Assembly (NCBI RefSeq): GCF_030817275.1
Contig: NZ_JAUSZD010000002.1
Coordinates: 248,001 to 312,000 of the forward strand
Origin: Paenibacillus sp. V4I7
GTDB lineage: Bacteria; Bacillota; Bacilli; Paenibacillales; NBRC-103111
Direction of reading: 5' to 3'
DNA: 64,000 bases
The notes below the pieces were generated by a model that searched no databases, had not been told where the DNA came from, and was given only the letters and a program-made list of their open reading frames with translations. The translations under genes were made by a program, and so were the position numbers. Below are positions 53,218-62,505 of this stretch, one piece after another (the first letter of the stretch is position 1; each line of letters begins with the position of its first letter).

Positions 53218-53234
53218 CGTAAGAATACATAACA
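53218..53234 (-). promoter_or_regulatory. GlnR/TnrA-type box upstream of amt
   Basis: TGTTA-N7-TTACG matches TGTNA-N7-TNACA with one mismatch (last base). Its centre is about 52 bases before the predicted transcription start, the distance at which TnrA activates nrgAB in B. subtilis. Confidence 0.6.
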
Positions 53235-53407
53235 TATGAAGGTTATTGTTCGTTTTTAAATAATTGATGTCAGTTATTCATTTGATTCTGCGAAAACTCA
53301 GTCTCTAGACCGAGGAAGCGATCAATCTCTCGTCTCTTTTCATTCCTAGCTGTATCTTATAAACTAGAGGTATCTTAACAACGTTGTATACAAATGGAGG
53401 AAGAAGT

Positions 53408-54520
53408 ATGAATCCGCATATGTTTCAAAGAATAATTTGGGGGCTTGTCCTCGTAACGGCAGGTGTCCTTTATTTACTTAACCAATTAGGGTTTATTGAT
53501 ATTGATCTTGCTTATATGTTTTCCACTTATTGGCCTGTCATTCTTATTTTCTACGGTCTCGTTGGTTTTGTTTGGCAGCGTAAGTATCATTGGGGAGGCT
53601 CAATTTGGAGTTTACTCGTTTGCTGTATGGGAACGATCTTTCTGCTGAAGAATTTAAAGCTGACCGATCGATCGCTTGGAGAGATGTTTCAGATTTTGGG
53701 ACCTATTGCTTTAATTTTATTTGGATTGAATGTGATTTTTAAACCTAGCAAGAAAGAGTCACCGGATTGGCCTTCTATTAAAGAAGAGAAAAATCAAGTT
53801 AGAGAGGCAAGACGTGAAGCTAGAAGATTGCAGCATGAAAAATATAGAAATCCATGGGATCAACCTATGGGCACTGATGGTGCGCCATCGCCAACAAATG
53901 ATAAGGAGCGCGAAAGTAAATCAACTTTTAATGAAGTAAAGCATGAGTTAAGTGACGAAGAGAAAGCCGTACTCAAGGATATTCATGGCGAGTTTCATGA
54001 TAAGCATATATGGGATGTGCCTGAGGCGCCGGGAGCACCAGATCCAAGGCTACCTCAGCCACCGGGACAACCGAAAACGCATGCTTTTAACCATCATGGT
54101 CACAAGTACGATGATTTTGTACGTAACTTCGACTCTGGTGATGTACTTCATCGACATGGTTTTATCGGAGATGTGCATCTGGGACAAGAAGCTTGGGAAC
54201 TGAAGCCGATTCAGATCTCACATTTCATTGGTGATTCTGTGATAGATCTTACACGCGCAGCCATTCCTTTGGGAGAGACAACTATTCATGTTTCAGCATT
54301 TATTGGTGATGTGAAAATATTCATTCCCAATGATATTGATGTTGAGGTTCGCGTAATGGCAAGTTCTTTTATCGGAGATATGAAAGTACTTGATCGCCGT
54401 GAGAGTGGGTTTCTGCGCAGTGTGAGAACTCAGACCTCGCACTATGAAGAGGCTGACCGGAAAATAATTGTAACTACGAGCATGTTTATTGGTGACATTA
54501 CAATCAAAAAGATAGGTTAA
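53408..54520 (+). CDS. liaF: LiaF-like membrane protein
   Basis: A 370-residue protein. The N-terminal ~100 residues form four short membrane helices of the DUF5668/LiaF type (IIWGLVLVTAGVLYLLNQLG, FYGLVGFVWQ). A charged linker follows, and the C-terminal ~120 residues form the beta-helical LiaF domain with repeated FIGD (HFIGDSVIDL, AFIGDVKIF, SFIGDMKVL, MFIGDITI). It inhibits the LiaS kinase in cell-envelope stress sensing. GGAGGAAG precedes ATG 53408. First gene of liaFSR; liaI and liaH are not seen nearby. Confidence 0.9.
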   Translation: MNPHMFQRIIWGLVLVTAGVLYLLNQLGFIDIDLAYMFSTYWPVILIFYGLVGFVWQRKYHWGGSIWSLLVCCMGTIFLLKNLKLTDRSLGEMFQILGPIALILFGLNVIFKPSKKESPDWPSIKEEKNQVREARREARRLQHEKYRNPWDQPMGTDGAPSPTNDKERESKSTFNEVKHELSDEEKAVLKDIHGEFHDKHIWDVPEAPGAPDPRLPQPPGQPKTHAFNHHGHKYDDFVRNFDSGDVLHRHGFIGDVHLGQEAWELKPIQISHFIGDSVIDLTRAAIPLGETTIHVSAFIGDVKIFIPNDIDVEVRVMASSFIGDMKVLDRRESGFLRSVRTQTSHYEEADRKIIVTTSMFIGDITIKKIG

Positions 54521-54529
54521 GGATGGAGC

Positions 54530-55597
54530 ATGTACAAATTGCGAATGTTCAATATGAAGTGGCAGCTGCTGAATTATTTTCTTATCTCGAGTTTACTCAC
54601 GGTATCCAGCATATATATTGTTCTTGAATATTATAAGGAGGAGCTTGTTTCTTGGCAGTTCCGAATGGGGTACGTCATAGCCATTCTCTTGGTCTGTCTA
54701 ACGGTGGGTTATGTTGCGACCAAAAGATGGCAGCGCAAAGTGGATGAACTGCATGTAGCTATGCTCGAATTGTCCAAGGGGAATTTCTCCAGTCGGATTG
54801 AAATGGAACCCGTAGAACCATTCTTGTATTTGTATGATGCTTTTAATAACATGGCCTCTGCCGTTGAAGAGCGCATTCAGCTGCTTCAAAAATTAGGTGA
54901 GGCTGAGGCAATTCGGGATCAGGAGCTTACTGAAAATGCTGTGCTTGAGGAAAGACGTCGCTTGGCGCGGGATTTGCACGATACGGTCAGTCAAGAGCTG
55001 TTCGCCATTCATATGTCAGCATCCTCTTTACCCAAAATTCTGGAGAGAAACCCGGATGCGGCGCCGGGTGTTATGAATCAACTTATTCAAATGTCTCACC
55101 ATGCCCAGAAGCAGATGCGCGGTCTTATTTCGCAATTAAGACCCATCGAACTGGGGGATATGAGCCTACAAGAAGCCCTAGAGAAATGGTTTCCGGAATA
55201 TTGCCGAAACCATGAGCTGCTGGGCCAGCTTGATGTTTCTTTGCGTGAAACGATATCTGAAGCAATTGAACATCAATTTTTCCTCATTATACAAGAAGGT
55301 CTGGCTAACGTAGTTAAGCATGCTTCTGCCAAACAAGTTCGACTAGCTATCTATGAAAGAGAGCACCAGTATGTGCTTCAGCTGCAGGATGATGGTCAGG
55401 GGTTTGAACGAAGAGACATCCCATCGGCTTCACATGGTTTATCGACAATGAGAGAGCGAGCGCAAAAGCTTGGTGGCGAAGTGGAGATCGACAGCAAGTT
55501 AGGATCAGGAACACGAGTTAGAGTACGCATTCCGCGGTTTACGGGACAGTCAAGCTTTCTTATGAAGGAAAGAGAGGGAGAAACAAATGAGCAGTAA
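54530..55597 (+). CDS. liaS: LiaS-like sensor histidine kinase
   Basis: A 355-residue NarL-type (HisKA_3) histidine kinase. Two membrane helices (about residues 10-30 and 45-63) with a short outside loop mark an intramembrane-sensing kinase. A HAMP domain (65-120) follows, then the phosphate-accepting His in LARDLHDTVSQELFAIH and the ATPase domain (GLANVVKHASAKQ, LQDDGQGFERR). GGATGGAG precedes ATG 54530. It overlaps liaR by 11 bases. It senses envelope stress together with LiaF. Confidence 0.92.
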   Translation: MYKLRMFNMKWQLLNYFLISSLLTVSSIYIVLEYYKEELVSWQFRMGYVIAILLVCLTVGYVATKRWQRKVDELHVAMLELSKGNFSSRIEMEPVEPFLYLYDAFNNMASAVEERIQLLQKLGEAEAIRDQELTENAVLEERRRLARDLHDTVSQELFAIHMSASSLPKILERNPDAAPGVMNQLIQMSHHAQKQMRGLISQLRPIELGDMSLQEALEKWFPEYCRNHELLGQLDVSLRETISEAIEHQFFLIIQEGLANVVKHASAKQVRLAIYEREHQYVLQLQDDGQGFERRDIPSASHGLSTMRERAQKLGGEVEIDSKLGSGTRVRVRIPRFTGQSSFLMKEREGETNEQ

Positions 55598-56237
55598 CAT
55601 TAAAGTGATGATCGTAGATGATCACGACATGGTTCGGGTTGGGCTTCGTACCTACATTTCATTGGAACCCGGTTTGGAAGTTGTGGGGGAAGCAAACAAT
55701 GGCCAGGACGCGTTCGATAAGTTAAATCAAGAACTCTCTCAGCATTTGCCGGATGTTATTTTGATGGATCTGACCATGCCGGTTCTGGATGGTATAGGCG
55801 CCACCAAGTTGATTTGCGGTAAGTTTCCACAGATTAAGGTTATTATGCTGACCAGCTTCTTGGAGGAAGCGAAGGTTCTTGAAGCTGTCGAATCGGGTGC
55901 CATCAGTTATATGCTGAAGACGGTTTCATCCGACCAATTGATTCATGCAATTCTGAGCGCTTACCGCGGTATGCCGGTTATGAACTCAGAAGTGTCCTTG
56001 GCGCTTACAAGAGGGATTAGGCAACGTAATCGTATACCCGAGGAAGAAGGGTTGACCTCACGCGAGAGAGAAGTATTGCTTTTGATTGCAGAGGGAAAGA
56101 GTAATAAAGACATTTCAGAAGAGCTTTTTATTAGTATTAAAACGGTCAAAACACACGTCAGCAACCTTCTGATGAAGTGTGAATTAGAAGATCGGACTCA
56201 GCTTGCTATCTTCGCTCACCGTAAAGGCTTGGTTTGA
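55587..56237 (+). CDS. liaR: LiaR-like response regulator (NarL/FixJ family)
   Basis: A 216-residue regulator. The receiver domain has IVDDHDMVR and the phosphorylated Asp in VILMDLTMPVLDG. The LuxR-type helix-turn-helix is LTSREREVLLLIAEGKSNKDIS (core GKSNKDISEELFIS) with KTVKTHVSNLL. Its ATG lies inside the end of liaS, so translation is coupled. It would activate envelope-stress genes, which are not adjacent here. Confidence 0.92.
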   Translation: MSSNIKVMIVDDHDMVRVGLRTYISLEPGLEVVGEANNGQDAFDKLNQELSQHLPDVILMDLTMPVLDGIGATKLICGKFPQIKVIMLTSFLEEAKVLEAVESGAISYMLKTVSSDQLIHAILSAYRGMPVMNSEVSLALTRGIRQRNRIPEEEGLTSREREVLLLIAEGKSNKDISEELFISIKTVKTHVSNLLMKCELEDRTQLAIFAHRKGLV

Positions 56238-56324
56238 TAATAAGGAACGTAACACACATAAAAACTAGATTTTGACACATTCTATGCGTAAGTAAAATAA
56301 TATGAGCGCTTAAGGAGTGTCTGA

Positions 56325-56738
56325 ATGAAAACATTATCATCATCATTGGAGCAGGTGCAAGAATCTTTTGACAGTGTCCGTGAGCACCTGCATGAATTCG
56401 ATTTTGCTCTGGGTGGCAATTGGGATTACGATCATGGCTATTTCGACCACTACTTAGATGAAGAGCATCTAGTTTGGCTTCGTATTCCTTTTCAAGTTGT
56501 GACAGGAAGAATTGATGGCGACGCCGAATCAACAGATGCGATCGTCGAAGTTGGGACTCCTTTCGTACTGAAGCATGTCTATAATGATGGACTTGATCAG
56601 GAGGCGGAAGCTGAAACCTATGGTGCATTGATCGATCAATTCCAAACTCCACTCGATCCTGATGCCAAAATCGAAGATAAATGGGTGAAAGAAGCAGCTA
56701 GTCTGCTCCATAAAGTGGAACAAGCTTGGATACAATGA
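56325..56738 (+). CDS. YugN-like protein
   Basis: A 137-residue protein matching the YugN-like family: GGNWDYDHGYFDHYLD, YLRIPF-like LVWLRIPFQVV, and GTPFVLKHVYNDGLD. Function unknown. AAGGAGTG precedes the ATG. TTGACA at 56272-56277 may start its promoter, with only a weak -10 (AAATAA or TAAAAT). Confidence 0.8.
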   Translation: MKTLSSSLEQVQESFDSVREHLHEFDFALGGNWDYDHGYFDHYLDEEHLVWLRIPFQVVTGRIDGDAESTDAIVEVGTPFVLKHVYNDGLDQEAEAETYGALIDQFQTPLDPDAKIEDKWVKEAASLLHKVEQAWIQ

Positions 56739-56879
56739 GTTAGCTTTTTTTACCTCCATTTTATTGTTTTTTAATATTCGTTTAAGGTTGTAGGTGCATG
56801 ATAGAACTACAGAGAACAAGACATAACCCTTCAAGAAGCATGCACTTATAACTTTTCTAATCAAATGGAGGTAAGAACT

Positions 56880-58484
56880 ATGGAAGACAACAAGAAAGAC
56901 TATAGCGACTTCTTTAAGCCGCAGAATGACAATAGCAGTAACAACGATCGCGTTAATCGAAATGAGTCTAATCATCAAGACCCGCAAGATCCACAAGATC
57001 CTAACAAAGCAAGACCTTCCTACTATTATTCGTATGGCCCTTACAAGTCGGCTTTTAACGAAGAAAACGAAGGGCATTCGCTTACAACTTCATCATCGGG
57101 AACTGAAGGAACCTCCAGTGTTGAAGTTACTCCGCCTAAGAACTTGCGTCCTTTCAGTTTTGGACCTGAAGCAGGCGCTCCACAAGGCTCGGGTCCTTGG
57201 GATCCAAACGCAAGAAAGCGTTCATCTGTGAAAAGCGTTTTCGCGGCTTTCATGGCAGGCGCCTTGGTCGTAGGTGCACTTATGTTCAGTGCTGATAAAT
57301 TGAATTTGTTTACTGGCAATCAGCCTCTAAACTCTGGTAGCTCCACAGCTGCGGCAACGAATGGCGGGAACAGTAATGGAGGCGAAGTGAAAAATGTTGG
57401 GCTAGATGTTGTTCGCCCGGGGAACATTTCGGCTATTGCACAGAACGCTGGCCCTGCTATTGTTAAGGTTGAAGCTCTTGTGAAACCGAAGCAAACAAGC
57501 CGCAGCGGTAATTCCCTCTTCGATGACCCGTTCTTCCGTCAATTCTTTGGAGATAATGGCGGAGGTACTACAACACCTAAGAGTGGTCAGAACGACTCTG
57601 GCAGTGGCGAGCTGCAGCCAGGCGGTATGGGAACAGGGTTTATTTTCGAAAAAACCGGATATATTTTAACTAATGAGCATGTTGTGGATGGCGCTGATGA
57701 AATTCAAATCACGGTAGAAGGTTATGACAAGCCATTTAAAGCTAAATTGTTAGGTAACAGCTACGAATTGGATTTGGCTGTTCTCAAAATCGAGGGCGAG
57801 AAAGAGTTTCCAATCCTCCCACTTGGTAAAGCTGAGGATGTGAATGTTGGGGATTGGGTTGTTGCCATCGGTAATCCATACGGTTTCGACCACACAGTTA
57901 CTGTAGGAGTGCTTAGTGCAAAGGAACGTCCGATCAGCATTCCGGATGCCAAAGGTACACGTGAGTATAAACACTTATTACAAACGGATGCTTCCATTAA
58001 CCCTGGTAACTCCGGTGGACCTTTACTTAACTTGAATGGTGAAGTGATCGGCATTAATACAGCTGTTAGCTCCCAAGCCCAAGGAATTGGTTTCGCCATT
58101 CCTACTAGTACAATTTCTTCCGTTCTTGAAAATCTTAAAAACAATGTTCAAATTCCTAAAGAACCGGTTCCTTACTTAGGTGTAGGTCTACAGGATATTG
58201 GTCAAGACTGGGTAAGTGAATTGAAGCTTTCGAACACAGATGGAGCGTTAGTTGGCAGCGTTCAACGTAAAAGTCCTGCCTTCCAAGCTGGTCTTCGTCA
58301 ATACGATGTGATTGTAGATATTAATGGAGCTAAGGTTAAAAATTCGCAGGAATTGATTACCAAAGTTCAGGCAGCAAAAGTTGGCGACAAGGTTACTTTG
58401 GGACTTATTCGAGACGGCAAGCGAATGGAAGTACCTATTACGGTTGGGGATAAAAACACGCTAGCCGAAACGCCTGCCCAATAA
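56880..58484 (+). CDS. htrA: HtrA/DegP-family membrane-anchored serine protease
   Basis: A 534-residue protein. A polar cytoplasmic N-terminus (about 110 residues, low complexity) precedes one membrane helix (FAAFMAGALVVGALMF). The trypsin-like domain carries the triad H267 (TNEHVVDG), D298 (LDLAVLKI) and S378 (NPGNSGGP). A PDZ domain (about 425-525) ends the protein. It degrades misfolded proteins at the outer face of the membrane. ATG 56880 follows GGAGGTAAG; an ATG at 56865 is inside that site. A two-component pair follows, recalling cssRS next to htrB in B. subtilis. Confidence 0.93.
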   Translation: MEDNKKDYSDFFKPQNDNSSNNDRVNRNESNHQDPQDPQDPNKARPSYYYSYGPYKSAFNEENEGHSLTTSSSGTEGTSSVEVTPPKNLRPFSFGPEAGAPQGSGPWDPNARKRSSVKSVFAAFMAGALVVGALMFSADKLNLFTGNQPLNSGSSTAAATNGGNSNGGEVKNVGLDVVRPGNISAIAQNAGPAIVKVEALVKPKQTSRSGNSLFDDPFFRQFFGDNGGGTTTPKSGQNDSGSGELQPGGMGTGFIFEKTGYILTNEHVVDGADEIQITVEGYDKPFKAKLLGNSYELDLAVLKIEGEKEFPILPLGKAEDVNVGDWVVAIGNPYGFDHTVTVGVLSAKERPISIPDAKGTREYKHLLQTDASINPGNSGGPLLNLNGEVIGINTAVSSQAQGIGFAIPTSTISSVLENLKNNVQIPKEPVPYLGVGLQDIGQDWVSELKLSNTDGALVGSVQRKSPAFQAGLRQYDVIVDINGAKVKNSQELITKVQAAKVGDKVTLGLIRDGKRMEVPITVGDKNTLAETPAQ

Positions 58485-58531
58485 TATAAGAAAAATTAGA
58501 GAGATAAATAAAGGTTAGTTCGGAATAAAAG

Positions 58532-58577
58532 GAAGTGGAGTCCCGCGGCCGCAAGCTTGCAGGCTCTGCTTCTTTTT
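58532..58577 (+). terminator. Terminator after htrA
   Basis: GAAGTGGAGTC (58532-58542) pairs with GGCTCTGCTTC (58562-58572) through three G-U pairs, followed by TTTTT. The 19-base loop is GC-rich and contains NotI- and HindIII-like words by chance. Confidence 0.75.
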
Positions 58578-58627
58578 GCATGAGGCTGAATTTGTTACAA
58601 TGGTTGAAAGAAGGGTGGTCAAAGTCG

Positions 58628-59317
58628 ATGAGAGAGAACATAATGGTTATTGATGATGATGAGAAAATTACGTCAATGTTGAGACGAGGTTTGGCTTTTG
58701 AAGGATATTCGGTCGTCACTGCGACCAATGGTGCGGATGGCCTCAAACAAATGTTGACAGCGGAACCACATCTACTGATCTTGGACGTCATGATGCCGCA
58801 TATTGATGGCTGGGAGGTCGTTCGTCGAGTTCGTGAAAGTGGCAGCGAGGTGCCGATTCTTATGCTTACAGCAAAAGATGAAATCAGCGATCGCGTGAAA
58901 GGCTTGGATCTCGGTGCAGACGACTATTTGGTTAAGCCTTTTGCGCTTGAAGAGCTGCTTGCAAGAGTGCGTGTACTTCTTAGGAGGAGAACGGAGCGTC
59001 CTGAGCAGCAGACGAATCGATTGAATTATGAGGATACAATTTTGGATTTGGATACACGTGAGGTTTTTCGCGGTGAGAAACTGATTGAGTTAACAACCAA
59101 GGAGTTTGATTTACTTCACTTGTTCATGCAGAATCCGAAGCGTGTCCTTTCACGGGATATTATTATGGAAAAAATATGGGGCTACGATTATAGCGGTGAA
59201 TCCAATGTTCTGGAGGTTTATATCGCGCTGCTGCGCCAAAAGACGGAAGAATTTGGCCATAAACGATTGATTCAAACGGTTCGGGGGGCAGGTTACGTAT
59301 TGAGAGGGGAATCTTGA
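58628..59317 (+). CDS. OmpR/PhoB-family response regulator
   Basis: A 229-residue regulator. The receiver domain has MVIDDDEKI, the phosphorylated Asp in LLILDVMMPHIDG and the Lys of DYLVKPF. The winged-helix domain includes LTTKEFDLLHLFMQNP and LIQTVRGAGYVLR. ATG 58628 follows AAGGGTGG; an upstream TTG in frame would fall in the htrA terminator. The kinase gene starts one base after its stop. Placement after htrA suggests a CssR-like role (inference). Confidence 0.93.
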   Translation: MRENIMVIDDDEKITSMLRRGLAFEGYSVVTATNGADGLKQMLTAEPHLLILDVMMPHIDGWEVVRRVRESGSEVPILMLTAKDEISDRVKGLDLGADDYLVKPFALEELLARVRVLLRRRTERPEQQTNRLNYEDTILDLDTREVFRGEKLIELTTKEFDLLHLFMQNPKRVLSRDIIMEKIWGYDYSGESNVLEVYIALLRQKTEEFGHKRLIQTVRGAGYVLRGES

Positions 59318-59318
59318 T

Positions 59319-60791
59319 ATGTCTCTTCGCTTGCGGTTAACGCTTTGGTATTCAGGTATATTGGCACTAACCATGCTGCTCTTTGGCATTGTTCTTTATT
59401 TTTTCTTGAATTACTTCCTGTACGATCAAATTCGCCAAGATGTGAAAAGGGAAGCGACCAATACCTCTTTGCGTATTCAGAAGAGCTTCGCACTTTCAAA
59501 GAAGGGACTCGTCGTTGATTTGGAACTGGAAAGCAGAGATTTCTACTCAACGAATACGTTTTTGCAATTATATAATGTTGCACTTAAAAGCTATAATCGC
59601 TCGGCTAACTTACAATTCTATGATGTTGCTTTGCCTTTAGAGAAAAATACGATTGATAAATTAAAGCAGGAAGATGGTTTTTACGAAAAGACCAAGGTAC
59701 TTGGGCAAGATTTCCTCATTTATAATCATGGGATTAGGTCAGATGACCAGAATCAACTCATTGGGATTCTTCAAGCGGCTGTACCGATTGGCAGCTATGA
59801 AAGAACGTCCGTTACCCTTCGGTATACGTTGATGATTTGGGCATTATTAACGATTATCGCGGCAGCTTCTTTAGGCTGGTTTTTGGCGCGTAAGGCGCTC
59901 AAGCCGATCGAACGCGTCATTGAAGCCGCGAATCAAATTGGAAGCAGTGATGATCTGGAGAAACGGATCCATTACGATGGTCCACTAGATGAAATTGGGC
60001 GATTGACCGAAACGATCAATGGGATGCTCTCTCGTATTCAGGTTACCTATCTCGAATTAGATGAAGCGTACCGAGCCCAGCGCAGGTTCGTATCGGACGC
60101 ATCGCATGAGCTGAGAACACCGCTTACTACGATTCGAGGAAATGTCGACTTGTTGGAAAAGATGTGGAAGCAAACTTCGGGGAGCACTGAACTTGCAACG
60201 CCTGATCAAATGCAGATGTCACTTGAGGCTATGCATGATATTGCAGGAGAAGCACAGCGAATGAGCAGATTAGTCAATGATCTTCTTGCTCTGGCGAGAG
60301 CAGATGCCGGCGTTCTTATGGAAAAGAAGCCTGTTGAGATGATGCCTCTCGTTCAAGAAGTGGTAAGGCGGGCTCATTTGCTCGAGCATACCGCTGATTG
60401 GCTAGTGGGTGATTTAGATGCATTAGAACATGCGGTTGTGCAAGGGAACAGGGATTACTTGCAGCAATTGTTGTTTATTTTCATCGAGAATGCGTTCAAA
60501 TATACACCCGTTGGAACCGTAAGGTTCGAAGCGTCGCGAACGGATAGCTTTATTGGTATTCGGATTACCGATACGGGAATTGGCATAGATAAAGAGGATA
60601 TTCCTCATATTTTCGACCGATTTTATCGCGCCGATTTATCCAGGGGACTGACATCTGGAACTGGACTCGGTTTATCGATCGCCAAGTGGATTATTGATGA
60701 GCACGGTGGGTCTATTGAAGTGACAACGCGCAAAGACGAGGGAAGTACCTTTATGATTTGGCTGCCAGCAAACTTTCCTCTCTCTGTATAA
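59319..60791 (+). CDS. Sensor histidine kinase (HisKA type) with HAMP domain
   Basis: A 490-residue kinase. Two membrane helices (about 12-32 and 165-187) frame an outside sensor region of about 130 residues of no known type. HAMP (190-240) follows, then the His box RRFVSDASHELRTPLTTIRG and the ATPase motifs FIENAFKYTP (N box), DTGIGIDKEDIPHIFDRFYR (G1/F) and GTGLGLSIAKWI. GAGAGGGGA precedes ATG 59319. It pairs with the response regulator just upstream. Confidence 0.93.
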   Translation: MSLRLRLTLWYSGILALTMLLFGIVLYFFLNYFLYDQIRQDVKREATNTSLRIQKSFALSKKGLVVDLELESRDFYSTNTFLQLYNVALKSYNRSANLQFYDVALPLEKNTIDKLKQEDGFYEKTKVLGQDFLIYNHGIRSDDQNQLIGILQAAVPIGSYERTSVTLRYTLMIWALLTIIAAASLGWFLARKALKPIERVIEAANQIGSSDDLEKRIHYDGPLDEIGRLTETINGMLSRIQVTYLELDEAYRAQRRFVSDASHELRTPLTTIRGNVDLLEKMWKQTSGSTELATPDQMQMSLEAMHDIAGEAQRMSRLVNDLLALARADAGVLMEKKPVEMMPLVQEVVRRAHLLEHTADWLVGDLDALEHAVVQGNRDYLQQLLFIFIENAFKYTPVGTVRFEASRTDSFIGIRITDTGIGIDKEDIPHIFDRFYRADLSRGLTSGTGLGLSIAKWIIDEHGGSIEVTTRKDEGSTFMIWLPANFPLSV

Positions 60792-60837
60792 TCAGCTATA
60801 ATGAAAGAAAATAATGTTTCTTAGGCAGGTGGATGAA

Positions 60838-61794
60838 ATGGAAGTAGTTCGAATATCACCAAGAGGCTATTGTTATGGCGTAGTAGACGCTATGGCACTT
60901 GCAATGCAAACTGCTAAAAACTTAAATCTTCCGAGACCTATTTATATATTAGGCATGATTGTTCATAATGCGCATGTTACTGATTTCTTCAAAGAAGAAG
61001 GTGTCATCACATTAGATGGTGAGAACCGACTTGAAATATTAGAACAAATCGAAACAGGGACAGTCATATTCACGGCCCACGGGGTATCTCCTGAGGTAAG
61101 ACGCCGAGCCCGAGACAAGGGCCTAACGGTTGTGGATGCAACCTGTCCAGATGTAACGAAGACACATGATTTAATTCGAGAAAAAGTAGCCGACGGCTAT
61201 GAAGTTATCTATATCGGGAAGAAAGCTCATCCTGAGCCAGAAGGCGCAGTAGGTGTAGCTCCGGACCAAGTACACCTCATCGAGAAGCTTGAAGAAGCAG
61301 ATCAACTAGACATTAAAGCCGATCGTATTATTATTACGAACCAAACAACAATGAGCCAATGGGACATTAAGCATATTATGAATCGTTTACTGGAACTATT
61401 CCCGAAAGCTGAGATTCATAATGAGATCTGTCTAGCCACGCAAGTTAGACAAGAAGCGGTAGCTGAACAAGCGAAGGAAGTCGATCTAGTTATCGTAGTT
61501 GGAGATCCGAAAAGTAATAATTCGAATCGCTTAGCGCAAGTTTCAGAGGAAATTGCAGGAGTTAGAGCGTATAGAATATCTGATATCACGGAGCTTAATC
61601 GCACATGGTTAACCAATGTACGCAAGGTCGGTGTTACGTCTGGTGCTTCAACTCCGACACCTATAACCAAAGAGGTAATTTCCTATTTGGAAGCTTATGA
61701 TTTAAAAGATGAAACCAGTTGGGATATTACTCGTACTATCAATATGAAAAAGCTCATTCCAGCTGTTAAATCCAAAGCAGCTAGTAGTGAGTGA
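60838..61794 (+). CDS. ispH: 4-hydroxy-3-methylbut-2-enyl diphosphate reductase
   Basis: A 319-residue iron-sulfur enzyme, the last step of the MEP isoprenoid pathway (HMBPP to IPP and DMAPP). The three cluster cysteines are C12 ([10 protein letters not shown]), C103 (DATCPDV) and C198 (NEICLAT). [14 protein letters not shown] is the C-terminal signature. ATG 60838 follows AGGTGG; an ATG-like start at 60814 would add eight residues without a site. TATAAT occurs twice just upstream (60786-60791 and 60796-60801) without a clear -35. Confidence 0.95.
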   Translation: MEVVRISPRGYCYGVVDAMALAMQTAKNLNLPRPIYILGMIVHNAHVTDFFKEEGVITLDGENRLEILEQIETGTVIFTAHGVSPEVRRRARDKGLTVVDATCPDVTKTHDLIREKVADGYEVIYIGKKAHPEPEGAVGVAPDQVHLIEKLEEADQLDIKADRIIITNQTTMSQWDIKHIMNRLLELFPKAEIHNEICLATQVRQEAVAEQAKEVDLVIVVGDPKSNNSNRLAQVSEEIAGVRAYRISDITELNRTWLTNVRKVGVTSGASTPTPITKEVISYLEAYDLKDETSWDITRTINMKKLIPAVKSKAASSE

Positions 61795-61830
61795 TTTTTA
61801 TTTATTTCACAGGGCGGGATTGAGACTAGC

Positions 61831-62376
61831 ATGCAAAGTACTCAGAAGGTGAAAATGTTGAAAGTGAAGGCTCGCTACGATTGGAAAAGCACGAAGCGAT
61901 GGTTTAGATACAAATATTTACTTCTCTTACGTGCCAAAGGCGGTCCTTCCAAGGTAGCACGCGGTTTTTCAATTGGCTTGGCCATAGAAATGTTTACCTT
62001 ACCTACAGCCGGGTTTGCTTTCGTCCTTATTTTTCCCTTGGTCTATTTATTGAGAGCTAATTTACCTGCGGCTTTAATTGGTTTTGTGTTTGGGAAAGTG
62101 ATTTATATTCCATTCTCTATTCTTAATAAGCAGGTTGGTAATTGGTTGGTACCGAAGCACTTCAAAATTTACTTGATCCATCATTTACCCCACATGCTTT
62201 CTAATATTATTAGAAGCGGTTTGGATTTGTTTGTAGGCGGTATGGTGGTTGGGTTAATACTCGGCATCATTGCCTATTTCCCGGTTATGCTCTTACTTAA
62301 ACTCCATACGGATCGTCGCAAAGAAAAACGCAGAATCCGTAAAGATCAACTAGTCCCTTCCCATACAAATGAATAG
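61831..62376 (+). CDS. DUF2062-family membrane protein
   Basis: A 181-residue protein with a basic N-terminus, then three hydrophobic segments (GFSIGLAIEMFTLPTAGFAFVL region, NLPAALIGFVFGKVIYIPF, and VGGMVVGLILGIIAYFPVMLL) and a basic tail. The layout fits DUF2062 proteins, of unknown function. The start is uncertain: ATG 61831 has a distant GGCGGG, while ATG 61855 has AAGGTG very close. Confidence 0.72.
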   Translation: MQSTQKVKMLKVKARYDWKSTKRWFRYKYLLLLRAKGGPSKVARGFSIGLAIEMFTLPTAGFAFVLIFPLVYLLRANLPAALIGFVFGKVIYIPFSILNKQVGNWLVPKHFKIYLIHHLPHMLSNIIRSGLDLFVGGMVVGLILGIIAYFPVMLLLKLHTDRRKEKRRIRKDQLVPSHTNE

Positions 62377-62386
62377 TAAATAAATT

Positions 62387-62414
62387 AACGCTTGACGAAG
62401 ACTCGTCAAGCGTT
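62387..62414. terminator. Perfect hairpin after the DUF2062 gene
   Basis: AACGCTTGACGA and TCGTCAAGCGTT pair perfectly over 12 bp around AGAC. Only a weak T tract follows, so termination strength is uncertain. Confidence 0.65.
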
Positions 62415-62505
62415 GTATATTTACTTTAGTGATTAAAAGCGTAGAAGCGAACAAGCGTTGAAGTGCGTAAGTGAACCAACCCATATACTAAGGAGCGTGT
62501 TTAAG

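Noticed and set aside
58542..58562. Vector polylinker (SacII, NotI and HindIII-like words side by side)
   Set aside because: The words form the loop of a plausible terminator behind htrA and are flanked by normal chromosomal genes.
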